From Roseovarius sp. (GTDB taxonomy: Bacteria; Pseudomonadota; Alphaproteobacteria; Rhodobacterales; Rhodobacteraceae): a stretch of 49,757 nt of DNA. Below are positions 18,067 to 27,007 of the stretch, in pieces. The translations under genes and the position numbers were made by a program. Position 1 is the stretch's first letter; every line of letters begins with the position of its first letter. Location of the stretch: positions 1 to 49,757 of the forward strand of contig NZ_JALUXE010000011.1 of assembly GCF_027019125.1 (NCBI RefSeq), read 5' to 3'. Under the pieces are notes generated by a model that was given only the letters and a program-made list of their open reading frames with translations, was not told where the DNA came from and made no database searches.

Positions 18067-20414
18067 CCGTCGCCCGCCCTCTGCCCCATGATGCCGCGCG
18101 TCTGCATGTGACGGGGACAGCGCGCTATGTCGACGATATTCCCTGCCCAAGCGGCACGCTGCATCTGGCCTTTGGCCTCAGCACCATTGCGGCGGGGCGC
18201 GTGACCGAAATGGACCTTGCTCCGGTGCGCCAGAGCGCGGGGGTCGTTGCCGTGCTGACCGCTGCCGATCTGCCACAGGGGGCCGATTGCTCGCCCTCGG
18301 CGCATGACGAGCCGCTCTTGTGCACGGGCGATGTGCATTACCATGGCCAGCCGCTCTTTCTGGTGATCGCCACCAGTCACCTTGCCGCGCGCCGCGCCGC
18401 ACGCCAAGGGCAGGTCCGTTACGAAGAAACGCCCCCCCTCCTGAGCATCGACGCGGCCCTTGCCGCCAATAGCCGCTTCGAGGAGGGGCCGCGCATCTGG
18501 CAAAGGGGCGACGCGGCCCGCGCCATCGCCGAGGCAGCCCACACGATTGACGGCATGATCGAGATGGGCGGGCAAGAGCATTTCTATCTCGAAGGTCAGG
18601 CCGCGCTCGCCCTGCCCCAAGAGGGGGGCGACATGGTGATCCACGCCTCGACCCAGCACCCCAGCGAGGTGCAGCACAAGGTGGCCGAGGCGCTCGGTCG
18701 CCCCATGCATGCGGTGCGGGTAGAAACCCGGCGCATGGGCGGCGGCTTTGGCGGCAAGGAAAGTCAGGCCAACGCCCCCGCCATCGCCTGCGCCGTCGCG
18801 GCGCGGCACACGGGCCAACCCTGCAAGCTGCGCTATGACCGCGACGATGACATGGTGATCACCGGCAAGCGCCATGATTTCCGCATCACCTATCGGGCCG
18901 GGTTTGACGACACCGGTCGACTGACCGGGGTGGAGTTCGTGCATTACGCGCGCTGCGGCTGGTCGCAAGACCTGTCGCTGCCCGTGGCCGACCGCGCCAT
19001 GCTGCATGCCGACAACGCCTATCACCTGCCCGCCGTGCGGATCGAGAGCCATCGGTTGCGCACCAACACCGCCTCGGCCACCGCCTTTCGCGGCTTTGGC
19101 GGGCCGCAGGGCATGCTGGGCATCGAGCGGGTGATGGATCACGTGGCCCACACCCTCGGGCTGGACCCGCTCGCCGTGCGTCGCCGCAACTACTATGCGG
19201 CAAGTGCCGGAGGGGGGCTGTCTGCCCCCCGCGCTGCGCGCCCCCCCGAAGGTATTTCGGGCCAGATGAACCCGCAGGTCACCCCCTATGGGCAGGAGGT
19301 CGCGGATTTCATCCTGCACGAGATGACCGAGCGGCTGTTGGACACCTCGGACTATGCCGCGCGGCGGGCTGCGGTGGCGGCGTGGAACGCTCAAAACCCC
19401 GTGCTCAAGAAGGGGCTCGCGCTGACGCCGGTCAAGTTCGGCATCTCCTTCACGCTCAGCCACCTCAACCAGGCCGGGGCCTTGGTCCATGTCTATCAGG
19501 ATGGCTCGGTGCATCTCAATCATGGCGGCACCGAGATGGGGCAAGGCCTGTTTCAAAAGGTGGCGCAGGTGGCCGCCGCGCGCTTTGGCCTGCCGCTGGA
19601 GGCGATCAAGATCACCGCGACCGATACCACCAAGGTGCCCAACACCTCGGCCACGGCGGCAAGTTCCGGCAGCGATCTCAATGGCATGGCGGTCAAGGCG
19701 GCCTGTGACACGATCCGCGACCGGATGGCCGCCTGTCTGGCAGAGCGTTATGGCGGTGCGCCAGACGCGGTGCAGTTCAGCGCGGGCCATGTGCAGATCG
19801 GCACTCGGCGCCTGAGTTTTGCCGCAGCCGCCAAACTCTGCTACGAGCAGCGCATCAGCCTGTCCGCGACCGGGTTCTACAAGACGCCCGATCTGGCATG
19901 GGATCGGATCAAGGGGGAGGGTCGCCCCTTTTACTATTTCGCCTATGGTGCCGCCGTGACCGAGGTGGTGGTGGACGGGCTGAGCGGCGAGTACCGCATC
20001 CTGCGCGCCGATATCCTGCATGATTGCGGGGCCTCTCTCAATCCCGCGCTCGACATCGGGCAGATCGAGGGCGGCTATGTGCAAGGGGCAGGCTGGCTCA
20101 CGGTCGAGGAACTGGTCTGGGATGCCGCCGGACGGCTCCGCACCCACGCCCCCTCGACCTACAAGATCCCCGCCTGTTCGGACCGGCCCGCGGTGTTCAA
20201 CGTGGCGCTGTGGGAGGGAGAGAACCCGCGCCCGACGATCTACCGTTCCAAGGCCGTGGGCGAGCCGCCCTTCATGCTGGGGATTTCGGCCCTGATGGCA
20301 CTCAGCGCTGCGGTGGCGGCGTTTGGTCCGGGCTATCCGTCGCTCGATGCCCCTGCGACGCCGGAACGCGTGCTGAGCGCCATCGCGCGCCAGAGGGCGC
20401 ATGCCGATGCGTGA
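18063..20414 (+). CDS. xdhB: Xanthine dehydrogenase large, molybdopterin-binding subunit
   Basis: 783 residues from ATG 18063 ([20 protein letters not shown]), overlapping xdhA by 4 bp. It holds the molybdenum cofactor and the substrate site: [59 protein letters not shown], and the catalytic glutamate in VGEPPFMLG near the C-terminus. At residues 382-403 (19204-19273) the frame reads through a palindromic repeat, giving a Gly/Ala/Pro/Arg-rich insert between RRRNYYA and VTPYGQEV, a surface loop by position. The gene is otherwise full length and intact. Confidence 0.95.
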   Translation: MTVARPLPHDAARLHVTGTARYVDDIPCPSGTLHLAFGLSTIAAGRVTEMDLAPVRQSAGVVAVLTAADLPQGADCSPSAHDEPLLCTGDVHYHGQPLFLVIATSHLAARRAARQGQVRYEETPPLLSIDAALAANSRFEEGPRIWQRGDAARAIAEAAHTIDGMIEMGGQEHFYLEGQAALALPQEGGDMVIHASTQHPSEVQHKVAEALGRPMHAVRVETRRMGGGFGGKESQANAPAIACAVAARHTGQPCKLRYDRDDDMVITGKRHDFRITYRAGFDDTGRLTGVEFVHYARCGWSQDLSLPVADRAMLHADNAYHLPAVRIESHRLRTNTASATAFRGFGGPQGMLGIERVMDHVAHTLGLDPLAVRRRNYYAASAGGGLSAPRAARPPEGISGQMNPQVTPYGQEVADFILHEMTERLLDTSDYAARRAAVAAWNAQNPVLKKGLALTPVKFGISFTLSHLNQAGALVHVYQDGSVHLNHGGTEMGQGLFQKVAQVAAARFGLPLEAIKITATDTTKVPNTSATAASSGSDLNGMAVKAACDTIRDRMAACLAERYGGAPDAVQFSAGHVQIGTRRLSFAAAAKLCYEQRISLSATGFYKTPDLAWDRIKGEGRPFYYFAYGAAVTEVVVDGLSGEYRILRADILHDCGASLNPALDIGQIEGGYVQGAGWLTVEELVWDAAGRLRTHAPSTYKIPACSDRPAVFNVALWEGENPRPTIYRSKAVGEPPFMLGISALMALSAAVAAFGPGYPSLDAPATPERVLSAIARQRAHADA
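19204..19273 (+). repeat. Palindromic repeat inserted in frame in xdhB
   Basis: Hairpins GGGGGGC-TGTCT-GCCCCCC and GCGC-TGC-GCGC, then CCCCCCGAAGGTATTTCGG and GCCAGATGAA. It is in the opposite orientation to the xdhA copy, and a third, intergenic copy is at 44517-44586. It is translated without a stop as part of XdhB. Confidence 0.85.
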
Positions 20415-21333
20415 CCTTGACGATCTGCGCAGAGCCGTCGCACGCGAGGACGCGATTGCGCGGGTTGTCATCGCCTCGACCCGCGGCTCTACCCCGCGCG
20501 CGGCCGGGGCCGCGATGCTGGTCTGGCCCGATGGGCAATCGGGCAGCATCGGCGGTGGTCGGCTGGAACATGCGGCAGCAGGTGCCGCGCGCGCGCTTCT
20601 GGCCGAAGGCGCGGGCACCCGCGTGCTGCGCCAGGCGCTCGGCCCTGCCCTTGGGCAATGCTGTGGCGGGGCGGTGGTGCTGGTGATCGAGCGGTTCGAC
20701 GATCACCGGGTAGAAGAGGCAGCAGAGGCGCTCACACACTTAGGCGTCTGGGCGCGGCGGATCGAACCCGGCGCGGACCGCGCCCCCCGCATGGCGTGGC
20801 AAGGGGCAGATGCCGCGATCTCGTGGTCGGAGGGTTGGCTGATCGAGCGCCTGCCGCCCCGGTATCCGGTTGTAATCCATGGCGCGGGCCATGTCGGCCG
20901 CGCCTTGGCAGACATGCTCGCCCCCTTGCCCGATCTGGCGGTGACGCTGGCGGATTCCCGACCAGAGATGCTGCGAGACCTGCCCGCGTCGATAACAGCT
21001 TCGGATCATCCCCTGCGCGCGCTCGGCGATGCCCAGGACAGTGCCGCGCATATCATCGTGACCCACGATCATGCGCTCGATCTCGAGCTGTGCCATCAGC
21101 TCTTGCACCGGCCTTTCGCGCGGGCGGGGCTGATCGGCTCTGCGACCAAATGGGCGCGGTTTCGGCAGCGATTGGCGGCCCTCGGGCATTCCGACGCGCA
21201 GATTTCACGCATTTCCTGCCCCATTGGCGATCCGAACCTGGGCAAACACCCGCAAGCCATTGCGCTTGGCGTGGCGGCTGCGCTACTGAAAGAACCGGGC
21301 ATCAGGGCCGCAGACCGAAGGAGAACCGCGTGA
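20401..21333 (+). CDS. xdhC: Xanthine dehydrogenase accessory factor
   Basis: 310 residues, starting inside the xdhB end (ATG 20401, or 20407 with a better-spaced GAGGG). XdhC binds the molybdenum cofactor, protects it during sulfuration and hands it to XdhB; it is not part of the mature enzyme. The N-terminal half has VVIASTRGSTPRAAGAAMLV, GSIGGGRLEHAA and LGQCCGGAV (Cys pair for the cofactor); the C-terminal half is a Rossmann fold, VVIHGAGHVGRALADML. The stop overlaps the next gene's GTG start, linking xdh to the transporter operon. Confidence 0.93.
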   Translation: MPMRDLDDLRRAVAREDAIARVVIASTRGSTPRAAGAAMLVWPDGQSGSIGGGRLEHAAAGAARALLAEGAGTRVLRQALGPALGQCCGGAVVLVIERFDDHRVEEAAEALTHLGVWARRIEPGADRAPRMAWQGADAAISWSEGWLIERLPPRYPVVIHGAGHVGRALADMLAPLPDLAVTLADSRPEMLRDLPASITASDHPLRALGDAQDSAAHIIVTHDHALDLELCHQLLHRPFARAGLIGSATKWARFRQRLAALGHSDAQISRISCPIGDPNLGKHPQAIALGVAAALLKEPGIRAADRRRTA

Positions 21334-22847
21334 CAGGCGATTTGCTGACCGTCTCGGGTCTGACCAAGGCCTACCCCGGGGTTGTCGCCAATGACGCCGT
21401 ATCCTTTGCCATCCGCGAGGGCGAGGTGCATGCCCTTCTGGGCGAGAATGGCGCCGGGAAATCCACCCTCGTCAAGATGATCTATGGTCTGGTCAAGCCA
21501 GACAGCGGCACCATGACGCTGCGCGGTGCGCCCTATGCCCCACACGATCCCCACGCCGCGCGCCTGGCCGGGGTCGCGATGGTGTTTCAGCATTTCTCGC
21601 TCTTCGATGCGATGAGCGTGGCAGAAAACGTGGCCCTCGGGATGGAGAAACCGCCAGCGCTGCGCGATCTCGCAGCCCGCATTCGCGATGTCTCGGAGAC
21701 CTATGGCCTGCCGCTTGATCCCGATCGCACGGTTGGCGACCTCTCGGCGGGGGAACGCCAGCGGGTCGAGATCATCCGCTGTCTCTTGCAGGAACCGCGC
21801 CTCTTGATCATGGACGAGCCGACATCGGTGCTCACGCCGCAAGAGGTGGAAATCCTGTTTCAGACCCTGCGCAAACTGACCGGCGAAGGCGTGGCGATCC
21901 TCTACATCTCGCACAAGCTAGAGGAAATACGGGCGCTCTGCGATCATGCCACCATTTTGCGGCAGGGCCGCAACGTGGGCACCTGCACCCCCCGCGAGAC
22001 CTCGGCCCGCGCGATGGCCGAATTGATGGTGGGCTCCAGCTTTGCCGCGCCGGAGCGGGCCCGGGGTGGCAAGGGAGAAGTGCTGCTGGAGGTATCTGGC
22101 CTGTCGGTCGCGGCACAGGGACAGTTCGGCACCGCGCTGCACGCGATTTCCTTTGCCGTGCAGGCCGGAGAGGTATTGGGCATCGGCGGGGTGGCGGGAA
22201 ACGGACAGGATGAACTTTTGGCCGTGCTCTCGGGGGAAATGCCGGTGGCGGCAGAGACCCTGCGCCTGAAGGGTGCGACCATCGGCCAGCACGGCCCCAG
22301 CCAGCGCCGCGCCATGGGTCTGCTCACCGCGCCCGAGGAACGGCTGGGACATGCCGCAGCCCCGGACATGAGCCTGACGGAAAATGCGATCCTGACCGGC
22401 GCGGCGCGGGAAAACCTGGTCAACCGCGGCTTTCTCAAATGGGACGCAGCCGAGGCCTTTGCCCGCCGGATCATCACCGGCTTTGACGTGCGCACACCGG
22501 GCCCCGGCACCGCCGCGCGGGCGCTCTCGGGCGGCAATTTGCAAAAGTTCGTCATTGGCCGCGAAGTCCTGCAACGACCCGAGGTTCTGGTGGTCAATCA
22601 GCCCACCTGGGGCGTCGATGCCGCCGCCGCCGCCGCGATCCGGCAAGCCTTGCTCGATCTCGCCGCTGGGGGCGCGGCGGTCATCTGCATCAGTCAGGAT
22701 CTGGATGAGTTGATCGAGATTTCCGACCGCTTCGGTGCGCTCAGCGAGGGGCGGCTCTCGGAGATACGGCCCACCCAAGGCCTGAGCGTCGAAGAGATCG
22801 GTTTGATGATGGGCGGCGCACATGGCATGGAGGTGGCGCATGTCTGA
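21330..22847 (+). CDS. ABC importer ATP-binding protein, two ATPase domains (nucleoside/purine type)
   Basis: 505 residues from GTG 21330, overlapping the xdhC stop (GTGA) with AAGGAGAA upstream. It is the energy subunit of a sugar/nucleoside-type ABC importer. Domain 1 is canonical: GENGAGKSTLVK, LSAGERQRVEI, LLIMDEPTSVLTP. Domain 2 is degenerate at the P-loop (GIGGVAGNGQDELL) and Walker B (VLVVNQPTWGVD, Asn for Asp) but keeps LSGGNLQKFVIGRE; this asymmetry is normal for the family. The co-transcribed xdh genes suggest purine bases or nucleosides as substrate. Confidence 0.9.
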   Translation: MTGDLLTVSGLTKAYPGVVANDAVSFAIREGEVHALLGENGAGKSTLVKMIYGLVKPDSGTMTLRGAPYAPHDPHAARLAGVAMVFQHFSLFDAMSVAENVALGMEKPPALRDLAARIRDVSETYGLPLDPDRTVGDLSAGERQRVEIIRCLLQEPRLLIMDEPTSVLTPQEVEILFQTLRKLTGEGVAILYISHKLEEIRALCDHATILRQGRNVGTCTPRETSARAMAELMVGSSFAAPERARGGKGEVLLEVSGLSVAAQGQFGTALHAISFAVQAGEVLGIGGVAGNGQDELLAVLSGEMPVAAETLRLKGATIGQHGPSQRRAMGLLTAPEERLGHAAAPDMSLTENAILTGAARENLVNRGFLKWDAAEAFARRIITGFDVRTPGPGTAARALSGGNLQKFVIGREVLQRPEVLVVNQPTWGVDAAAAAAIRQALLDLAAGGAAVICISQDLDELIEISDRFGALSEGRLSEIRPTQGLSVEEIGLMMGGAHGMEVAHV

Positions 22848-22902
22848 CCCGTTGTTTTCGAGTATTTTTACCAAGAAGAAGCCTGGGCGCGTGCCATGCT
22901 GA
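22840..22902 (+). CDS. 20-codon mini-ORF at the ATPase/permease junction
   Basis: ATG 22840 has a good ribosome site (GGAGGTG about 5 bases upstream) and encodes MSDPLFSSIFTKKKPGRVPC, stopping at TGA 22900-22902, which lies just inside the next gene (permease ATG 22896). The middle consists of a partial repeat element (GAGTATTTTTACCAAGAAGA). The permease start has no purine-rich site of its own, so translation of the mini-ORF could feed ribosomes to it. It could also be a relic of a former permease N-terminus. Confidence 0.3.
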   Translation: MSDPLFSSIFTKKKPGRVPC

Positions 22903-23978
22903 AACTCGAGAAGCGCCCCCAACCCTCGCAACTCTGGACATGGGCCACGCCGGTTCTGGCGGTGTTGATCACCATGGTGGCGGGGGGTGCGCTCTTTGCC
23001 GCCCTGGGCCAGGACCCGGTCGCGGCGATCTCGACGATCTTCTGGCAGCCGCTTTTTGGCGAGTTCGCGTTTTATTACCGGCCCCAACTTCTGATCAAGG
23101 GCGCGCCTCTGGTGCTGATTGCCATTGGCCTCAGCCTCGGGTTTCGCGCCGGCATCTGGAACATCGGGGCCGAGGGGCAATATATCGTCGGCGCGCTTGC
23201 GGGTGCCGGGGTGGCGCTTGCCTTTTACCCAGCTGAAAGCGCGCTGATTTTTCCGCTGATGGTGCTGGCAGGGGCCGTTGGCGGATGGGCCTGGGGCATG
23301 ATCCCGGCGGTTCTCAAGCTGCGGTTCGGCACCAATGAAATCCTCGTCTCGCTGATGCTGGTCTATGTGGCCGAACAATTGCTGGCGGCCATGGCCCTTG
23401 GCCTGATGAAGAACCCCGAGGGGCGCGGCTTTCCCGGCTCGCGCAACCTGCGCCAATATGACAGCGCCCATAACGCGGAGCTTATCACCGGCACCGGCAT
23501 GCATTGGGGGGTGGTGGCGGCGCTGATCGCGGTCATTTTCGCCTATGTGCTGCTCAGCCGACACCTTCTTGGGTATCACATCCGGCTGGCTGGTCAGGCC
23601 CCACGCGCGGCGCGGTTCGCCGGGGTGCGCCCGGCACGGCTCGTGCTCTTCTGTCTTGGCACCTCGGGGGCCTTGGCCGGTCTGGCTGGCCTCTTCGAGG
23701 TGGCGGGGCCCGCGGGGCAGGTCAGCATTGATTTCAACGTGGGCTATGGGTTTACCGCGATCATCGTGGCCTTTCTGGGCCGGTTGCACCCGTTTGGCAT
23801 CCTGCTTGCGGGGCTCTTGATGGCGCTCACCTATATCGGGGGCGAACTGGCGCAATCCAACATGGGCCTGCCCGCCGCCGCGATCCAGCTCTTTCAGGGG
23901 ATGTTGTTGTTCTTTCTGCTGGCCGTTGACCTGCTGACGAATTACCGCATCCGGTTGGCGACAAAGGAGGTGGCGTGA
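22896..23978 (+). CDS. ABC importer permease 1 (BPD_transp_2 family)
   Basis: 360 residues, MLKLEKRPQPSQLWTWATPV..., with about eight to ten membrane segments and the family loop IGLSLGFRAGIWNIGAEGQYIVG. It forms half of the channel for the nucleoside/purine importer with the next gene. It follows the ATPase gene after 48 bp that hold a partial repeat and a mini-ORF. AAAGGAGG near its end serves the next gene. Confidence 0.9.
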   Translation: MLKLEKRPQPSQLWTWATPVLAVLITMVAGGALFAALGQDPVAAISTIFWQPLFGEFAFYYRPQLLIKGAPLVLIAIGLSLGFRAGIWNIGAEGQYIVGALAGAGVALAFYPAESALIFPLMVLAGAVGGWAWGMIPAVLKLRFGTNEILVSLMLVYVAEQLLAAMALGLMKNPEGRGFPGSRNLRQYDSAHNAELITGTGMHWGVVAALIAVIFAYVLLSRHLLGYHIRLAGQAPRAARFAGVRPARLVLFCLGTSGALAGLAGLFEVAGPAGQVSIDFNVGYGFTAIIVAFLGRLHPFGILLAGLLMALTYIGGELAQSNMGLPAAAIQLFQGMLLFFLLAVDLLTNYRIRLATKEVA

Positions 23979-24898
23979 TGGTCCTCTCGTCGATTGATCC
24001 GGCGCTGCTTCTGGCCTCGCTCATCGTGGCCTCGACCCCCATCCTGCTGGCAGCCCTTGGCGAGCTGGTCGTCGAGCGGGCGGGGGTGCTCAACCTCGGG
24101 GTTGAGGGCATGATGATCACCGGCGCAATCTGCGGCTTTGCGATGGCCGTCAATACCGGCTCGCCGGTCGTGGGCTTTGTCGCCGCCGCCGCCGGGGGGG
24201 CCATTCTGGCGCTGCTCTTCGCGCTCTTGACGCAACTGGCCCTTGCCAATCAGGTGGCCAGCGGTCTGGCGCTCACGCTCTTTGGCCTAGGCCTGTCGTC
24301 CCTGCTGGGGCAGGGCTATGTCGGGATCAAGCCGCCGCCGACCACCCGGCTCGACCTGCCTGTCCTGAGCGATCTGCCCTTTGTCGGGCGGGTGCTCTTT
24401 TCCCATGATCTGATGGTCTATGTCGCCCTTGCGCTTGTGGCTCTGGTCTGGGGGCTGTTGAAATATACCCGCGCCGGGCTGATCCTGCGCGCGGTGGGCG
24501 AGAACCACGAGGCCGCACATGCGCTTGGCTACAAGGTGGTGCGCATCCGTATTCTGGCGATCCTCTTTGGCGGGGCCTGCGCGGGTCTGGGCGGGGCCTA
24601 TCTCAGCCTCGTGCGCGTGCCGCAATGGACCGAAGGCATGACCTCGGGGGCGGGCTGGATCGCGCTGGCGCTCGTGGTCTTTGCCTCGTGGAAAGTGGGG
24701 CGCGTGCTGCTTGGCGCGTGGCTCTTTGGCGGGGTGTCGGTGCTGCAACTCAACCTTCAGGCGGCGGGTGTCGCCATCCCGGTGGAATATCTTTCCATGT
24801 CGCCCTACTTGATCACCATCCTCGTGCTGGTCATCATGTCGGCGGACAAATCCCGCGCGCCCGGCTCTCTGGGCCGCATCTTTCACGCCTCGCAATAA
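23978..24898 (+). CDS. ABC importer permease 2 (BPD_transp_2 family)
   Basis: 306 residues from ATG 23978 (GTG 23975 is possible; AAAGGAGG at 23962-23969 favours the ATG). It is a hydrophobic protein with repeated membrane spans; the marks ALGELVVERAGVLNLGVEGM and GENHEAAHALGYKVVRIR are typical of the second permease of BMP-type nucleoside importers. It overlaps the upstream permease stop. Confidence 0.9.
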   Translation: MVLSSIDPALLLASLIVASTPILLAALGELVVERAGVLNLGVEGMMITGAICGFAMAVNTGSPVVGFVAAAAGGAILALLFALLTQLALANQVASGLALTLFGLGLSSLLGQGYVGIKPPPTTRLDLPVLSDLPFVGRVLFSHDLMVYVALALVALVWGLLKYTRAGLILRAVGENHEAAHALGYKVVRIRILAILFGGACAGLGGAYLSLVRVPQWTEGMTSGAGWIALALVVFASWKVGRVLLGAWLFGGVSVLQLNLQAAGVAIPVEYLSMSPYLITILVLVIMSADKSRAPGSLGRIFHASQ

Positions 24899-24933
24899 GA
24901 TCATATCAAAAGATCACAACAGGGAGACCCCGA

Positions 24934-26007
24934 ATGAAACTCACGCATCTACTGACCTCTGCCGCACTGGCCCTTGGTCTGACAAGTGCCGCCGTCGCGC
25001 AGGACAAGACCAAGGTCGGCTTTATCTACGTGGGCCCCATCGGCGATGGCGGCTGGACCTATGAGCATGACAAGGGGCGTCTGGCGGTCGAGGCGCAATT
25101 CGGCGATGCCGTCGAAACCGTCTATCAAGAGAGCGTGCCAGAGGGCGCCGATGCCGAGCGCGCGATCACGCAGATGGCGCTCCAGGGCGCGGACCTGATC
25201 TTTACCACCTCCTTTGGCTTCATGGAGGCGACGCTGGCGGTGGCCGAGAAATTCCCGAACGTGAAATTCGAACACGCCACCGGCTACAAGACCCTGCCCA
25301 ATGTTTCGACCTATTCCGCCCGCTTCTACGAGGGGCGCGCGGTGCAGGGCCATATCGCAGGCAAGATGACCAAATCGAACATCGTGGGCTACATCGCGTC
25401 TTATCCCATCCCCGAGGTCATTCGCGGCATCAATTCGGCCTATATCCACGCGAAAAAGGTCAACCCGGATGTCGAGTTCAAGATCATCTGGGCCTATACA
25501 TGGTTTGACCCCGCGAAAGAGGCCGACGCCGCCACTGCCCTGATCGAGCAAGGCGCCGACGTGATCCTGCAACACACCGATTCCACCGCGCCGCAGGCCG
25601 CCGCCGAAAAGGCCGGCAATGTCGTGACCTTCGGACAGGCCTCGGACATGGGCGAATACGCCCCCTTCCCGCGCGTGTCGTCGATCATCGACAACTGGGC
25701 GCCCTATTACATCGCCCGCACGCAGGCGGTGATTGACGGGACATGGGAGAGCACGCAGACATGGGATGGCATCGGGCCGGGCATGGTGGGTATTGGCGAG
25801 ATTTCCGATGCGGTGCCTGCAGATGTCAAGGCAGAGGCACTGGCCCTCAAGGCCGCCATGGCCGAGGGCAGCTATCATCCCTTCACCGGCCCGCTGAAAA
25901 AGCAGGACGGGTCGGACTGGCTGGCCGAGGGCGAGGTCGCCGATGACGGCACGCTTTTGGGGATGAACTTCTATGTCGAGGGGCTGACAGGCGAGATTCC
26001 GAACTAA
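24934..26007 (+). CDS. BMP-family substrate-binding lipoprotein-like protein of the purine importer
   Basis: 357 residues from ATG 24934 with GGGAGA upstream. The signal peptide is MKLTHLLTSAALALGLTSAA, with cleavage near AVA-QD; there is no lipobox cysteine, so it is periplasmic. The BMP/PnrA family marks are VGFIYVGPIGDGGWTYEHD, GADLIFTTSFGFMEATL, YEGRAVQGHIAGKMTKSN and GADVILQHTDSTAPQAAAEK. The family binds nucleosides (PnrA, BmpA), and plant or bacterial relatives next to xdh genes likely bring in xanthine, hypoxanthine or guanosine. It is the last gene of the unit and is followed by a strong terminator. Confidence 0.9.
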   Translation: MKLTHLLTSAALALGLTSAAVAQDKTKVGFIYVGPIGDGGWTYEHDKGRLAVEAQFGDAVETVYQESVPEGADAERAITQMALQGADLIFTTSFGFMEATLAVAEKFPNVKFEHATGYKTLPNVSTYSARFYEGRAVQGHIAGKMTKSNIVGYIASYPIPEVIRGINSAYIHAKKVNPDVEFKIIWAYTWFDPAKEADAATALIEQGADVILQHTDSTAPQAAAEKAGNVVTFGQASDMGEYAPFPRVSSIIDNWAPYYIARTQAVIDGTWESTQTWDGIGPGMVGIGEISDAVPADVKAEALALKAAMAEGSYHPFTGPLKKQDGSDWLAEGEVADDGTLLGMNFYVEGLTGEIPN

Positions 26008-26030
26008 CCGCCGGGACAGGTCTGGATAGG

Positions 26031-26058
26031 ACAGCCGCCGGGATTCCGGCGGCTGTTT
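26031..26058 (+). terminator. Intrinsic terminator of the xdh-importer operon
   Basis: An 11-bp perfect stem ACAGCCGCCGG (26031-26041) / CCGGCGGCTGT (26046-26056), tetraloop GATT, followed by TTTG. It sits 24 bases after the last gene of the run. Confidence 0.9.
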
Positions 26059-26167
26059 GCGTTCATCGCGGGGGTCATTGGCGCGACATCGCCACCGGTC
26101 GGTTTCAGAACAGACGCGCGCGAGGCAGGCCATACTCTTTGGCGCATGGACCGCCAGGAGACAGACC

Positions 26168-27007
26168 ATGAACAGCCCCGAAGCCCTGATTGATCTAGAC
26201 CGCTACCCAGTTCACCAAATGGGGCTGGCGCGCGACGCGGTCCTTGCCCGTGTCCGGGCTGATCTTGGGCACGATGGCTGCGCGGTGCTCAAGGGGTTCC
26301 TCACCCCGGCCGGGGTGGAGATCCTGCGCGCGCAGGCAGAGGGCGTTGCGGACAAGGCGTTTCGATCCTTCAACCGCACCAACCCCTATTTCACCAAGGA
26401 CGACCCGAGCCTGCCCGCCACCGATCCACGCCGACGGTTCTTCGAACGCTCCAACAGCTTTATCCCGGCGGACAACTTTCCACCCGCAAGCCCGCTGCGC
26501 GCGCTCTATGAATATCCCGCCTTGACCACGTTCATTCAGGACTGTCTGGAGGAGGAAAAATTCTATCCCTATGCCGATCCGCTGGCCGATGTGATCGTGA
26601 ATGCCGCTGATGAAGGCAACGGATTCCCGTGGCATTTCGACACCAACAATTTCACCGTCACCATCGCGCTTCAGAATGCCGATGAGGGAGGCGCGTTTGA
26701 ATACGCGCCCAATATCCGTGCCGGGGGCGAGAATTTCGCCGAGGTGGAAAAGGTGCTGGATGGCACCTCGAACAAGGTCAGAACGCTTGTGCTGGAACCC
26801 GGCGATCTTCAGATTTTCCGGGGGCGCTATTCGCTCCACCGGGTCGCCCCCTTGCGGGGCGCGACCCCGCGTTACGTCGCCATCCTGTCGTATGTCGAAG
26901 AGCCGGGAATGGTGGGCACGCCCGAACGCTGTCAACAGCTTTACGGCCGCACCCTGCCAATCCATCACGAGCGTGCAGGTCTGCGGGCCGATGCCTATAT
27001 CGACTAA
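26168..27007 (+). CDS. Fe(II)/2-oxoglutarate oxygenase related to the BesD/HalD group
   Basis: 279 residues from ATG 26168 (MNSPEALIDLDRYPVHQMGL) with AGGAGA upstream. The jelly-roll core shows FPWHFDTNNFTVTIALQNAD, giving the metal ligands His156-x-Asp158, and IFRGRYSLHRVAPLRG with the distal His224 and the 2-oxoglutarate arginine shortly after. The frame GGAFEYAPNIR...VLDGTS...LEPGDLQIFRGRYSLHRV resembles the group named after the amino-acid halogenases BesD/HalD. True halogenases replace the Asp by Gly; here it is present, so hydroxylation or another oxidation is more likely (inference). The substrate is unknown, possibly an amino acid. Its stop overlaps that of the convergent pssA. Confidence 0.8.
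   Translation: MNSPEALIDLDRYPVHQMGLARDAVLARVRADLGHDGCAVLKGFLTPAGVEILRAQAEGVADKAFRSFNRTNPYFTKDDPSLPATDPRRRFFERSNSFIPADNFPPASPLRALYEYPALTTFIQDCLEEEKFYPYADPLADVIVNAADEGNGFPWHFDTNNFTVTIALQNADEGGAFEYAPNIRAGGENFAEVEKVLDGTSNKVRTLVLEPGDLQIFRGRYSLHRVAPLRGATPRYVAILSYVEEPGMVGTPERCQQLYGRTLPIHHERAGLRADAYID

Noticed and set aside
18027..20618. 863-codon minus-strand frame
   Set aside because: Antisense shadow of xdhB; it even spans the inserted repeat, which is open in several frames because of its composition.
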